Source: Cutibacterium avidum ATCC 25577 (GTDB lineage: Bacteria > Actinomycetota > Actinomycetes > Propionibacteriales > Propionibacteriaceae). Taken from it: a DNA stretch of 64,000 nucleotides. How positions within the stretch are numbered: the first letter of the stretch is position 1; every line of letters begins with the position of its first letter. The stretch is from assembly GCF_000227295.1 (NCBI RefSeq), contig NZ_JH165054.1:1176550-1240549 (forward strand). Direction: 5' to 3'. A program made the translations under genes and the position numbers. Below, one piece after another: positions 44,434 to 52,720 of this stretch. The notes beneath the pieces are model-generated. The model had not been told where the DNA came from and ran no database searches. It saw nothing but the letters and a program-made list of their open reading frames with translations.

Positions 44434-45887
44434 CGACCAACGACCGCTCGCTCCCATCAGATCTGCCCTCTCAGCTGCTCATTGACGGAGAATGGGTGGA
44501 CGCCGAGGCGTCCCGCACCTTCGACGTCCTCGACCCCTCCACCGAGAAGTCACTCGTCGCCATCGCCGATGCTTCCGTCAACCAGGGCACTGACGCCCTC
44601 GACGCCGCCGTCCGTGCCCAGGAGTCCTGGGCCGACACCTCCCCGCGTGAGCGCGGTGAGATCCTGCGCAAGGCCTTCGAGCTCGTCACCGAGCGCAAGG
44701 ACGACTTCGCCAAGCTCATGACCCTCGAGATGGGCAAGCCGCTGGCCGAGTCCTACGGAGAGGTCGCCTACGGCGGGGAGTTCCTGCGTTGGTTCTCCGA
44801 GGAGGCAGTGCGCATTCGCGGTGACTACGGCCTGCTCCCGGAGGGCAAGATCCGCCAGCTCGTCACCAAGCGACCCGTCGGCCCGTGCCTGTTCATCACC
44901 CCGTGGAACTTCCCGCTGGCCATGGCCACCCGTAAGATCGCCCCGGCCCTTGCCGCTGGCTGCACGGTGGTCATCCGCCCGGCCTCGGCCACCCCGCTGA
45001 CCACCCTGCTCTTCGCCAAGACCCTCGTCGACGCCGGTCTTCCCGCCGGGGTCGTCAACGTCATCACCGGTCGTGACCACGCCGTCACGGACGCCGTCCT
45101 GGAGGATCCGCGGCTGCGCAAGCTCTCCTTCACCGGATCCACCGGGGTTGGCGTCAACCTGTTGGAGAAGGCAGCCAAGCACGTGCTGCGCACCTCGATG
45201 GAGTTGGGCGGCAACGCTCCCTTCATCGTCTTCGACGACGCCGACCTCGACCAGGCCATTGCCGGTGCCAAGGGCGCCAAGATGCGCAACATGGGAGAGG
45301 CCTGCATCGCTGCCAACCGGTTCATCGTCCACGAGTCGGTGGCCGAGGAGTTCACCAACCGGATGGTCGAGATGATGTCCGGCCTCACCGTCGGGGATGG
45401 TCTGGACGAGAAGTCCGAGGTCGGCCCCATGATCACCGAGAAGGATCGTGAGAAGGTCGACGACCTGGTTCGTTCCGCGGTAGAGGCCGGTGCGACTGTT
45501 CGCTGCGGCGGCGAGATCCCTGCGGGCAAGGGCTGGTTCTACCCGCCGACGGTGCTCTCCGGTGTGTCCGCCGATGCCGAGATCATGCAGACCGAGATCT
45601 TCGGACCGATCGCCCCGATCACCACCTTCAGCACCGAGGAAGAGGCCTTGGCCATCGCCAACTCCGTCCCCGTCGGACTGGCCGGTTACGTCTTCACCGG
45701 CAACACCGCGCGGATCCTGCGGATGGGTCAGAAGCTGGAGACCGGCATGATCGGTGCCAATCTCGGTGTCTTCTCCAACGCGGCTGCCCCATTTGGTGGT
45801 GTCAAGGAGTCCGGTCTGGGCCGAGAAGGTTCCTACCAGGGCATTGAGGAATTCCTGGAGACGATCTACGTCGCTCTTCCGGCGTGA
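44430..45887 (+). CDS. gabD: Succinate-semialdehyde dehydrogenase (NAD(P)+)
   Basis: Aldehyde dehydrogenase of 485 residues that oxidises succinate semialdehyde to succinate, linking 4-aminobutyrate or 2-oxoglutarate breakdown to the citric acid cycle. The general base Glu258 is in MELGGNAPF and the catalytic nucleophile Cys292 in GEACIAANRF; LFITPWNFPLAM and FTGSTGVG form the cofactor site. The length and the whole pattern fit the GabD group, though related semialdehyde dehydrogenases cannot be excluded. ATG 44430 is preferred to the GTG at 44424. No aminotransferase gene accompanies it. Confidence 0.85.
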   Translation: MTTNDRSLPSDLPSQLLIDGEWVDAEASRTFDVLDPSTEKSLVAIADASVNQGTDALDAAVRAQESWADTSPRERGEILRKAFELVTERKDDFAKLMTLEMGKPLAESYGEVAYGGEFLRWFSEEAVRIRGDYGLLPEGKIRQLVTKRPVGPCLFITPWNFPLAMATRKIAPALAAGCTVVIRPASATPLTTLLFAKTLVDAGLPAGVVNVITGRDHAVTDAVLEDPRLRKLSFTGSTGVGVNLLEKAAKHVLRTSMELGGNAPFIVFDDADLDQAIAGAKGAKMRNMGEACIAANRFIVHESVAEEFTNRMVEMMSGLTVGDGLDEKSEVGPMITEKDREKVDDLVRSAVEAGATVRCGGEIPAGKGWFYPPTVLSGVSADAEIMQTEIFGPIAPITTFSTEEEALAIANSVPVGLAGYVFTGNTARILRMGQKLETGMIGANLGVFSNAAAPFGGVKESGLGREGSYQGIEEFLETIYVALPA

Positions 45888-45931
45888 CTCAAAGGACGTG
45901 ATCTCGAGGGTGGGACGGTAGCGTCTGCCGG

Positions 45932-47224
45932 GTGGGCACCTCACGTCTCCGACTCATCACCGCCGTCCTCCTGACGGGGCTGGTGTCCGGACTCATCGGT
46001 GGCCTCATCGGCGAGCTGTCCCACCTCATCGAGGCCTGTGCCTTCGGTGCTCCCTTCTCCTCCTCGACGACCGGCGTCGGCGGGGTCGTCATGTGGCGAC
46101 GGTTGGTCGCCCCGATCGCGGGCGCTGTCATCGCGGGCCTGACGTGGTGGTGGTTGCGTCCGCGTCCGTCAGGTTCGATCATCTCGGTACGCCAGGCTGT
46201 TGACATCGACTCCCCGAAACGTTTGCGGCCGATCGAAACCATCGTTGACGCCCTGGCCCAGCTCGTCGTCGTCGGGTCGGGAAGCTCCCTGGGCCGAGAG
46301 GCCGCGCCTCGTCAGATGGCTGCCCTGGCCGCCCAGGGGCTGTCCGACGGATTCCGCGTTGACGGCTCGACGAGACGAGTGCTGTTGGCCAGTGCCGCCG
46401 GGGCTGGTCTGGCGTCGGTCTACAACGTGCCGGTCGCCGGTGCCCTCTATGCCTTGGAACTGACGGTGCGTCCCGACCTGCGCACCCGGCGCGGTTGGGG
46501 ACAGGTTGGGATTGCCGTCGTCATCTCGGTGCTCTCGACGGTGACGGCCTGGATCTTCAACCATGATCGGCCCATCTACCGCTCTCCGGTGGCCGAGGTC
46601 ACCCCTTTCGGTCTGGGATGGATCGTCCTCCTCGTCGCAGTAGCCACCCCCATCGGAGCAGGGATGGGCGTGCTCTTCGGGGAGATGAAACGTCGCGTCC
46701 CGGTGACCTCCCGACTGTGGTGGACGGTGCCGCTCGGATCGATCGGAGTGACGGCCATCGCCCTCATGGCTCCCCAGGTGGTCGGAAACGGTCAGGTCAT
46801 CGTCAATCTGGTACTGGCCCACCCCGTCGCCCCGGCCACGTTGGCGATTCTGCTCGTCGGGAAGATCCTCGCCACCACGGTGGCTCTGAGGTCCGGCGCT
46901 GCCGGCGGTCTGCTCACCCCGTCCCTGGCATCCGGTGCTCTCATCGGCACTCTCATCGCGGCAGCGGCGGGAATTGATTCCCCCTCCCAGGTCACGATGA
47001 TGGCCATTGTGGGAGCCGGTTGTGTGCTGTCCATGACCCAGCGTGCCCCCCTGTTCGCGGCCGCCTTCGCCCTGGAGCTGACCCGTGCCGGGGCACTGGG
47101 TGTTCCGGTCGTTGTCGTCGCGGTGCTGCTCGGGTGGGCTGGTTTCGTCCTCATCGGCAAACGAGGGCCGGGGTTCCACGGAGGGATCGGTCGCGCTCCG
47201 GGGAATACATCAGGTTCGCGATAG
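45932..47224 (+). CDS. CLC-family chloride channel or antiporter
   Basis: Membrane protein of 430 residues with about ten hydrophobic segments. The CLC filter sequences are recognisable: GSGSSLGREAAPRQ corresponds to the GREGP motif with Glu retained (the gating glutamate in proton-coupled forms), and SAAGAGLASVYNVPVAGALYA matches GIAAAFNAPLAG. Role is anion transport, possibly acid resistance or fluoride/chloride balance. The start is GTG 45932. It lies 44 bases after gabD and before the phosphorylase gene, so transcription may be shared. Confidence 0.85.
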   Translation: MGTSRLRLITAVLLTGLVSGLIGGLIGELSHLIEACAFGAPFSSSTTGVGGVVMWRRLVAPIAGAVIAGLTWWWLRPRPSGSIISVRQAVDIDSPKRLRPIETIVDALAQLVVVGSGSSLGREAAPRQMAALAAQGLSDGFRVDGSTRRVLLASAAGAGLASVYNVPVAGALYALELTVRPDLRTRRGWGQVGIAVVISVLSTVTAWIFNHDRPIYRSPVAEVTPFGLGWIVLLVAVATPIGAGMGVLFGEMKRRVPVTSRLWWTVPLGSIGVTAIALMAPQVVGNGQVIVNLVLAHPVAPATLAILLVGKILATTVALRSGAAGGLLTPSLASGALIGTLIAAAAGIDSPSQVTMMAIVGAGCVLSMTQRAPLFAAAFALELTRAGALGVPVVVVAVLLGWAGFVLIGKRGPGFHGGIGRAPGNTSGSR

Positions 47225-47280
47225 TCTGACCTGGATGTACCAGCCGCCGCGCGGCGATCCTCCCAACCAAGGAAGGGCAC

Positions 47281-49647
47281 ATGACTCAGGATCTGGCTTC
47301 AGCAATCGCATTCCAGGTGCGATCGACCTCGGGACGTTCCGTCACCGCGTCGACCCCCATGGAGGTGTGGCAGGGGCTGTCAGCCTCCGTCGTGGGCCGC
47401 ATTGCCGGCGACTGGGAGACCACTGACGCCGTCTACAAGGCAGGACGTCAGGAGCACTACTTCTCCGCCGAGTTCCTCATGGGACGAGCCCTGCTCAACA
47501 ACCTGTCGAACCTCGGCCTGGTCGACGAGACCCGGGAGGCCCTGGCCAGCTTCGGCATCGACCTGTCCCAGGTGCTCGAGCAGGAGCCGGACGCAGCCCT
47601 CGGCAACGGTGGCCTCGGTCGTCTGGCCGCCTGCTTCCTCGACTCCTGTGCCACCCTGGAACTACCCGTCACCGGCTACGGCATCCTCTACCGTTACGGC
47701 CTGTTCAAGCAGCTCTTCGACAACGGTTTCCAGACCGAGCACCCGGACCCGTGGATGGAGGAGGGCTACCCCTTCGTCATCCGCCGCGAGGAGCAGCAGC
47801 GCATCGTCCGCTACGCCGACATGTGGGTGCGTGCCATCCCCCACGACATGCCGATCACCGGTTACGGAACTCGCAACGTCGGAACCCTGCGGTTGTGGAA
47901 GGCCGAGCCGATGGAGCAGTTCGACTACCAGGCCTTCAGCTCCCAGCGCTTCACCGACGCCATCGTCGAGCGGGAGCGCACCTCCGACATCTCCCGTGTG
48001 CTGTACCCCAACGACACCACCTTCGAGGGCAAGGTGCTGCGGGTCCGTCAGCAGTACTTCTTCTGCTCGGCCTCCCTGCAGGAGATCGTTGACAATTACG
48101 TCAAGCACCACGGCGAGAACCTCACCGACTTCGCCAAGTACAACTCGATCCAGCTCAACGACACCCATCCTGTGCTGTCCATCCCCGAGCTCATGCGCAT
48201 CCTGCTCGATGAGCACGGCATGGGCTGGGACGAGGCCTGGGAGATCGTCACCCACACCTTCGCTTACACCAACCACACCGTGCTGGCTGAAGCCCTGGAG
48301 AGGTGGGAGATGCAGATCTTCGATCGCATCTTCCCGCGCATCTCCGAGATCGTCCGCGAGATCGATCGTCGCTTCCGTGAGGACATGGGCAAGCGCGGCC
48401 TCGACGGCCAGACCATCGAGTACATGGCTCCTGTCTCGGGCAACCAGGTGCGGATGGCGTGGATCGCCTGTTACGCCTCCTACTCGATCAACGGTGTCGC
48501 CGCCCTGCACACCGAGATCATCAAGCGCGAGACCCTCAAGGAGTGGCACGCGATCTGGCCGGAGCGGTTCAACAACAAGACCAACGGCGTCACGCCGCGT
48601 CGCTGGCTCAACCAGTGCAACCCGCGTCTGGCAGCCCTGCTGACCGAGGTCACCGGGTCCGACGCCTGGGTCAAGGACCTCTCGGTGCTCGCCAACTACA
48701 CCGATTCCGTGGACGACTCGGTCTACGACCGCATCAATGAGATCAAGCACGCCAACAAGGTCGACTTCGCGGCCTGGGTGGCCGAGCGCGAAGGCGTCGA
48801 GATCGATCCGGATGCCATCTTCGACGTTCAGATCAAGCGTCTGCACGAGTACAAGCGCCAGCTGCTCAACGCCTTCTACGTGCTGGATCTGTACTTCCGT
48901 CTCAAGGACGACCCGACCCTCGACGTCCCCAAGCGGGTCTTCGTCTTCGGAGCCAAGGCCGCTCCCGGTTACATCCTCGCCAAGGCGATCATCAAGTTCA
49001 TCAACGAGGTGGCTCGCCTGGTCAACGACGACGAGGACATCAACGGCCGCATCAAGGTCGTCTTCGTCCACAACTACAACGTCTCCCCGGCCGAGCACAT
49101 CATCCCGGCCGCCGACGTCTCCGAGCAGATCTCGATGGCCGGCAAGGAGGCCTCGGGCACCTCGAACATGAAGTTCATGATGAACGGCGCGCTCACCCTG
49201 GGCACCCTGGACGGGGCCAACGTCGAGATCCTCGACGCCGTTGGTGACGAGAACGCCTACATCTTCGGTGCCACCGAGAAGCAGCTGCCCTCCCTCAAGC
49301 GCGGATACGACCCGCGCTGGCAGTACGAGAACGTGCCCGGTCTCAAGCGAGTCGTCGACGCACTGACCGACGGCACCCTCGACGACAACGGGTCCGGCTG
49401 GTTCCACGACCTGCGTCAGAGCCTCATGGAGCCCGGCTGGAAAGGCCCCGACGTCTACTACGTGCTCGGTGACTTCGAGTCCTACCGCACCGTCAAGGAC
49501 GCCATGGCTGCCGACCATGCCGATGCCCGCGGCTGGGCCCGCAAGGCGTGGGTGAACATCACCCAGTCCGGCCGGTTCTCCTCGGACCGCACCATCCGCG
49601 ACTACGCCGAGCAGGTGTGGAAGCTGGATCCGGCTCCGATCGACTGA
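47281..49647 (+). CDS. glgP: Glycogen/alpha-glucan phosphorylase
   Basis: Releases glucose 1-phosphate from alpha-1,4-glucans. The 788-residue length is typical for GlgP/MalP of the large class. Lys631 in SGTSNMKFMMNGALT binds pyridoxal phosphate; GNGGLGRLAACFLDS near residue 105 and IQLNDTHPVLSIPEL near residue 295 are conserved active-site regions. AAGGAAGG precedes the ATG. Likely used to mobilise stored glycogen. A hairpin follows at 49677-49704. Confidence 0.95.
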   Translation: MTQDLASAIAFQVRSTSGRSVTASTPMEVWQGLSASVVGRIAGDWETTDAVYKAGRQEHYFSAEFLMGRALLNNLSNLGLVDETREALASFGIDLSQVLEQEPDAALGNGGLGRLAACFLDSCATLELPVTGYGILYRYGLFKQLFDNGFQTEHPDPWMEEGYPFVIRREEQQRIVRYADMWVRAIPHDMPITGYGTRNVGTLRLWKAEPMEQFDYQAFSSQRFTDAIVERERTSDISRVLYPNDTTFEGKVLRVRQQYFFCSASLQEIVDNYVKHHGENLTDFAKYNSIQLNDTHPVLSIPELMRILLDEHGMGWDEAWEIVTHTFAYTNHTVLAEALERWEMQIFDRIFPRISEIVREIDRRFREDMGKRGLDGQTIEYMAPVSGNQVRMAWIACYASYSINGVAALHTEIIKRETLKEWHAIWPERFNNKTNGVTPRRWLNQCNPRLAALLTEVTGSDAWVKDLSVLANYTDSVDDSVYDRINEIKHANKVDFAAWVAEREGVEIDPDAIFDVQIKRLHEYKRQLLNAFYVLDLYFRLKDDPTLDVPKRVFVFGAKAAPGYILAKAIIKFINEVARLVNDDEDINGRIKVVFVHNYNVSPAEHIIPAADVSEQISMAGKEASGTSNMKFMMNGALTLGTLDGANVEILDAVGDENAYIFGATEKQLPSLKRGYDPRWQYENVPGLKRVVDALTDGTLDDNGSGWFHDLRQSLMEPGWKGPDVYYVLGDFESYRTVKDAMAADHADARGWARKAWVNITQSGRFSSDRTIRDYAEQVWKLDPAPID

Positions 49648-49676
49648 GCGAGCGTCGGCTGACTGACGACGGCGGT

Positions 49677-49704
49677 AGCCGGGCTGCCTACGGGTGGCCC
49701 GGCT
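49677..49704 (+). terminator. Terminator hairpin after glgP
   Basis: AGCCGGGC at 49677-49684 pairs with GCCCGGCT at 49697-49704 across a 12-base loop, followed by TCTCCATCTCC. It lies 29 bases beyond the glgP stop. Confidence 0.65.
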
Positions 49705-49767
49705 TCTCCATCTCCTCGTGTGTCGAGACTCGTGCCTCGGGATCCTTGATACGCCGGTGAGAAGGGA

Positions 49768-50160
49768 TCAGCGCCACAGGGCCTTGGTGGCCAGGGCCAG
49801 CAGGACGGCCCACAAGGCCGATGCCATCGTCCCGATGATGAACTGCTCGATGGCCGCGCTGGATTCCTCGTTGGCCTCCTGAGCCCCGGTACCCGGAGTG
49901 GGTTGGGATTTCAGTTCGGCATAGCGGGCGAGGGTCTTGACGCCGAGGATGACGGCGATGCCGGCTGGATATCCGGTGAGAATGGCGGTGACGATGCCGA
50001 GTCTCTCCAGATAGCCGATCCACAGCCCGCCACGCAGCAGGCCCTTGTCACCGTCAGTGTGGACCCCGGCAGCGTGGAAGACCAGGGAGACGACGTACTT
50101 CCCGGCCCACACCGCGGCGATGACGACGAGGACGGCCGCGATCCTCATGGCGATGGTCAT
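49768..50160 (-). CDS. Small membrane protein coupled to SatD-like gene
   Basis: Predicted membrane protein of 130 residues with three or four hydrophobic segments (MRIAAVLVVIAAVWAGKYVV, GIVTAILTGYPAGIAVILGV and a C-terminal FIIGTMASALWAVLLALA). No catalytic motif is seen. The start overlaps the stop of the SatD-like gene by four bases, so the two are co-translated and probably act together; in many Actinobacteria SatD-like genes are followed by small membrane proteins. Function unknown. Confidence 0.65.
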   Translation of the reverse strand: MTIAMRIAAVLVVIAAVWAGKYVVSLVFHAAGVHTDGDKGLLRGGLWIGYLERLGIVTAILTGYPAGIAVILGVKTLARYAELKSQPTPGTGAQEANEESSAAIEQFIIGTMASALWAVLLALATKALWR

Positions 50161-50780
50161 TGCACATCCCGGGCCAGGTCGACGGCGAGTTGGCGAGTCT
50201 GCACCAGGTACTCCCAGTGGGCACGGGTGAGACGTTGGCTGACGGCTGAGGTGCTGATACCCAAGGCTCGTGCGGTCTCCTCGTTGGTCATGGACAGATC
50301 GTAGGACGCGACGATGTCGCGAGAGGCTGGGCGCAATCCGCGTGCCAGGTCGACGACGACACTGGCCACCTGGGAGAACCGTCGCATGGCGTCGGTCCCG
50401 TCAGCGGCCACCTGGACACCAGCGCGACGGCGTCTGCACTCCTCGATGGCCTGACGGGCTTTGACGTATGCCGGTCCGCGCGCAGCTCTCGTGGAATCTG
50501 GCAGGGGAGTGACGACCTCGTCATGGGCGAGGCCAATTCGCCACGGCCCGCAACCGGTTGTCCACAGCGCATGGATGAGGGTGGCAGGGTCGGTCGAGAG
50601 GGCCTGGACCTCGTCCCCGGAGGTGCGTTCTGGTGGAAGGGTCCAGTGTGGCGTGCCGACGCGGTAATCCGTCGGGCTGACGAGGAGTCCCGGGGAGGTG
50701 AGGGAATCCAGGAGAGTGGGGACCTCGTCGTCATGACTGCGGCTTTCGAGCTGATCGGCCAGGATCACCCAGGCGAGCAT
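50157..50780 (-). CDS. SatD-like DNA-binding protein
   Basis: Protein of 207 residues. The start [20 protein letters not shown] resembles the N-terminus of SatD-family proteins, and residues 160-195 form a sigma-region-4/LuxR-like HTH ([20 protein letters not shown]). ATG 50780 is preceded by GAGGGGATGTGATC; an ATG at 50786 is possible. An inverted repeat CCTTAA/TTAAGG lies 35-57 bases upstream and may be its own operator. It could regulate itself and the downstream membrane gene in response to an unknown signal. Divergent from the phosphofructokinase gene. Confidence 0.6.
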   Translation of the reverse strand: MLAWVILADQLESRSHDDEVPTLLDSLTSPGLLVSPTDYRVGTPHWTLPPERTSGDEVQALSTDPATLIHALWTTGCGPWRIGLAHDEVVTPLPDSTRAARGPAYVKARQAIEECRRRRAGVQVAADGTDAMRRFSQVASVVVDLARGLRPASRDIVASYDLSMTNEETARALGISTSAVSQRLTRAHWEYLVQTRQLAVDLARDVQ

Positions 50781-50814
50781 GATCACATCCCCTCATTCGC
50801 ACTTGAGGTCATTG

Positions 50815-50837
50815 CCTTAATCATAACAGCGTTAAGG
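50815..50837. promoter_or_regulatory. Inverted repeat in the satD-like/pfk divergent region
   Basis: CCTTAA at 50815-50820 and TTAAGG at 50832-50837 are exact inverted repeats separated by 11 bases, centre to centre 17 bases, in a short AT-rich patch of the divergent promoter region. This fits an operator for the HTH protein encoded to the left. Confidence 0.45.
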
Positions 50838-50951
50838 AAAAAAGCTGAAGTGATTGATCATGGGACGAGGTGGACCCTTACATCCGGCGAGTCTGTTGGT
50901 GACGTCATCCGTGGGAGGATGGAGCGCACCCGACACAGATCAGGAGTCGTC

Positions 50952-52079
50952 ATGTCCAAGAAGAAGAAGGTCGGCATCCTCACCGCTGGTGGTGACTGCC
51001 CTGGACTCAATGCCGCAATCCGTGGATTTGGCAAGGCAGCCATCCGACAGCACGACATGGAGCTGATTGGTGTTCAGGACGGCTTCCTCGGACTGGCGGA
51101 GAACCGCACCGTCACCCTGGGTCCGGGCGCTCTGTCCGGCATCCTGACTGTCGGCGGAACCATTCTTGGAACCAGCCGTGACAAGGTCAATCGCATGATC
51201 ATTGCTGGTGAGGAAAAGGATATGGTCCCCACCATCGTCGACAACTACGAGAAGCTGGGACTGGATGCCCTGGTCACCCTGGGGGGCGGTGGCACTGCCA
51301 AGAATGCCTACAAGCTCGCCAAGGCCGGACTCAACGTCCTACATCTGCCCAAGACCATTGACAACGACATCGTCGGGACCGATGACTCCTTCGGATTCTC
51401 GACGGCACTCGAGATCGCCACGGAGGCCATCGATCGGCTGCACTCCACCGCCCACTCCCACCACCGCATCATCCTGGCCGAGATCATGGGCCACCGTGCT
51501 GGCTGGCTCGCCCTGGGGTCTGGCATCGCCGGCGGCGCCGACGTCATCCTGCTGCCCGAGGTGCCCTACAAGGTTGACTCCATCGTCGAGGCGGTGGAGA
51601 GGCGCCGGAAGCAGGGCCTCAACTTCTCCGTGATCGCGGTGGCCGAGGGAGCCCGCGACGAGGCCGACTCCGCTGCGATGGCTGGGGCCCAGGCCCTCGT
51701 CGATGCCTCGAAGACCCCAGAGACGAAGGCTGCTGCCAAGAAGGCCAAGAAGGACCTCGAACACTCGATGCGCGACAACACCCTCAAGCTGGCGACCCAG
51801 CTCGAGGAGGCCACCGGGCTGGAATCGCGAGTCTCCATCCTCGGCTACGTGCAGCGTGGCGGCATCCCGTGCGCCCATGACCGGCTGCTCGCCACTCGCC
51901 TGGGAACCATGGGCGCCAAGCTCGTTGACGACGGTGAGTTCGGCGTCATGGTGGCTGCCAAGGGTGGGGACACGATGACCGTTCCGCTCAAGGAGGTCGC
52001 TGGCAAGGTCAAGTACGTGCCCTCCAACCATCCGTGGGTCGAGGCAGCTCGCGAGGTCGGAACGGGCCTCGGCGATTGA
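50952..52079 (+). CDS. pfkA: 6-phosphofructokinase
   Basis: Phosphorylates fructose 6-phosphate to the 1,6-bisphosphate; 375 residues. Landmarks are [17 protein letters not shown] at the N-terminus, [11 protein letters not shown], the substrate loop [17 protein letters not shown] and [12 protein letters not shown]. The PKTIDND and GGGGT versions belong to the group containing both ATP- and pyrophosphate-dependent enzymes, so the phosphoryl donor cannot be settled here. ATG 50952 follows AGGAG by five bases; the longer frame upstream (to 50523) overlaps the SatD-like gene on the other strand. A terminator-like hairpin follows. Confidence 0.9.
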   Translation: MSKKKKVGILTAGGDCPGLNAAIRGFGKAAIRQHDMELIGVQDGFLGLAENRTVTLGPGALSGILTVGGTILGTSRDKVNRMIIAGEEKDMVPTIVDNYEKLGLDALVTLGGGGTAKNAYKLAKAGLNVLHLPKTIDNDIVGTDDSFGFSTALEIATEAIDRLHSTAHSHHRIILAEIMGHRAGWLALGSGIAGGADVILLPEVPYKVDSIVEAVERRRKQGLNFSVIAVAEGARDEADSAAMAGAQALVDASKTPETKAAAKKAKKDLEHSMRDNTLKLATQLEEATGLESRVSILGYVQRGGIPCAHDRLLATRLGTMGAKLVDDGEFGVMVAAKGGDTMTVPLKEVAGKVKYVPSNHPWVEAAREVGTGLGD

Positions 52080-52085
52080 GTTGTG

Positions 52086-52111
52086 ATGCCCTTGGCCTCG
52101 GCCAGGGGCAT
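52086..52111 (+). terminator. Hairpin after pfkA
   Basis: ATGCCC/GGGCAT and TGGCC/GGCCA form a 26-base hairpin with a very short loop and one mismatch, seven bases after the pfkA stop. A weak T-containing tail (TCGTCTGTCTG) follows. Confidence 0.6.
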
Positions 52112-52129
52112 TCGTCTGTCTGCCGTCCT

Positions 52130-52720
52130 TCAGGCTGCGGTGTGGATCACGCACTTTCCCCCTGGGTTGGCGTCAATGGTCGTCGCCTTCCCCGTCACGC
52201 CCTCGACGACCCCGCAGTGCAGGGCACAGACCACCTGCGGGTGACCGAGGGCCAGGTCGAGGAAGGGGCAGTGTCGAAGCACGATTCCCTCATCCTCGGG
52301 GGCGGGGGAGAAGCCCATCTCGTCGAGGACGGCGACGAGGTTCCCGGGGTGATGACGTCCCCAGCGCTGACCGATACGCGTGGCGGTCCCTGCCGGATCG
52401 TCGCTGGTGGCAATCTCCTCGACGAGCATCTGGGCCAGCAGTCGGTAGGCACGCGGTCCCTCGTCGTTGACGAGGGTGAAGACGGTGTGGGGTCGGCCCC
52501 GAGTGGTCCGGTGTTGGCGGGTGGTCTCCACTCGTCCCTGCTCGACGAGACGATCGAGGTGGAATCGCGCCGTCGAGGGGTGAATCCCCAGGTCAGCTGC
52601 CACGTCGGCGCTGGTGGCAGAACCGCCACGCTTCTGCAGGGCATCGGCGACCTCGTCGATCCGCTTCTCGGATCCCGGGTCTACCAGGCTGGTGTCACTC
52701 ATCCCGTCACGTTTTCTCAT
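52130..52720 (-). CDS. HTH regulator with four-cysteine (likely Fe-S) domain
   Basis: Regulator of 196 residues. The N-terminal winged HTH reads TSADVAADLGIHPSTARFHL, as in the SufR/ArsR-like group. The C-terminal part has Cys151, Cys165, Cys169 and Cys190 (RHCPFLDLA, VVCALHCG, GGKCVIH), the pattern of SufR-like proteins that bind an iron-sulfur cluster. It overlaps the nitrite reductase gene by four bases on the same strand, and comes after it, so it likely senses NO, oxygen or iron-sulfur state and controls this module. ATG 52720 has AGGTG five bases upstream; an ATG at 52702 is possible. Confidence 0.8.
   Translation of the reverse strand: MRKRDGMSDTSLVDPGSEKRIDEVADALQKRGGSATSADVAADLGIHPSTARFHLDRLVEQGRVETTRQHRTTRGRPHTVFTLVNDEGPRAYRLLAQMLVEEIATSDDPAGTATRIGQRWGRHHPGNLVAVLDEMGFSPAPEDEGIVLRHCPFLDLALGHPQVVCALHCGVVEGVTGKATTIDANPGGKCVIHTAA

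Noticed and set aside
47662-49518. Minus-strand ORF of 618 codons opposite glgP
   Set aside because: Antisense frame of a well-conserved phosphorylase; low-complexity Val/Asp/Leu/Gly content, no motif, no start signal.
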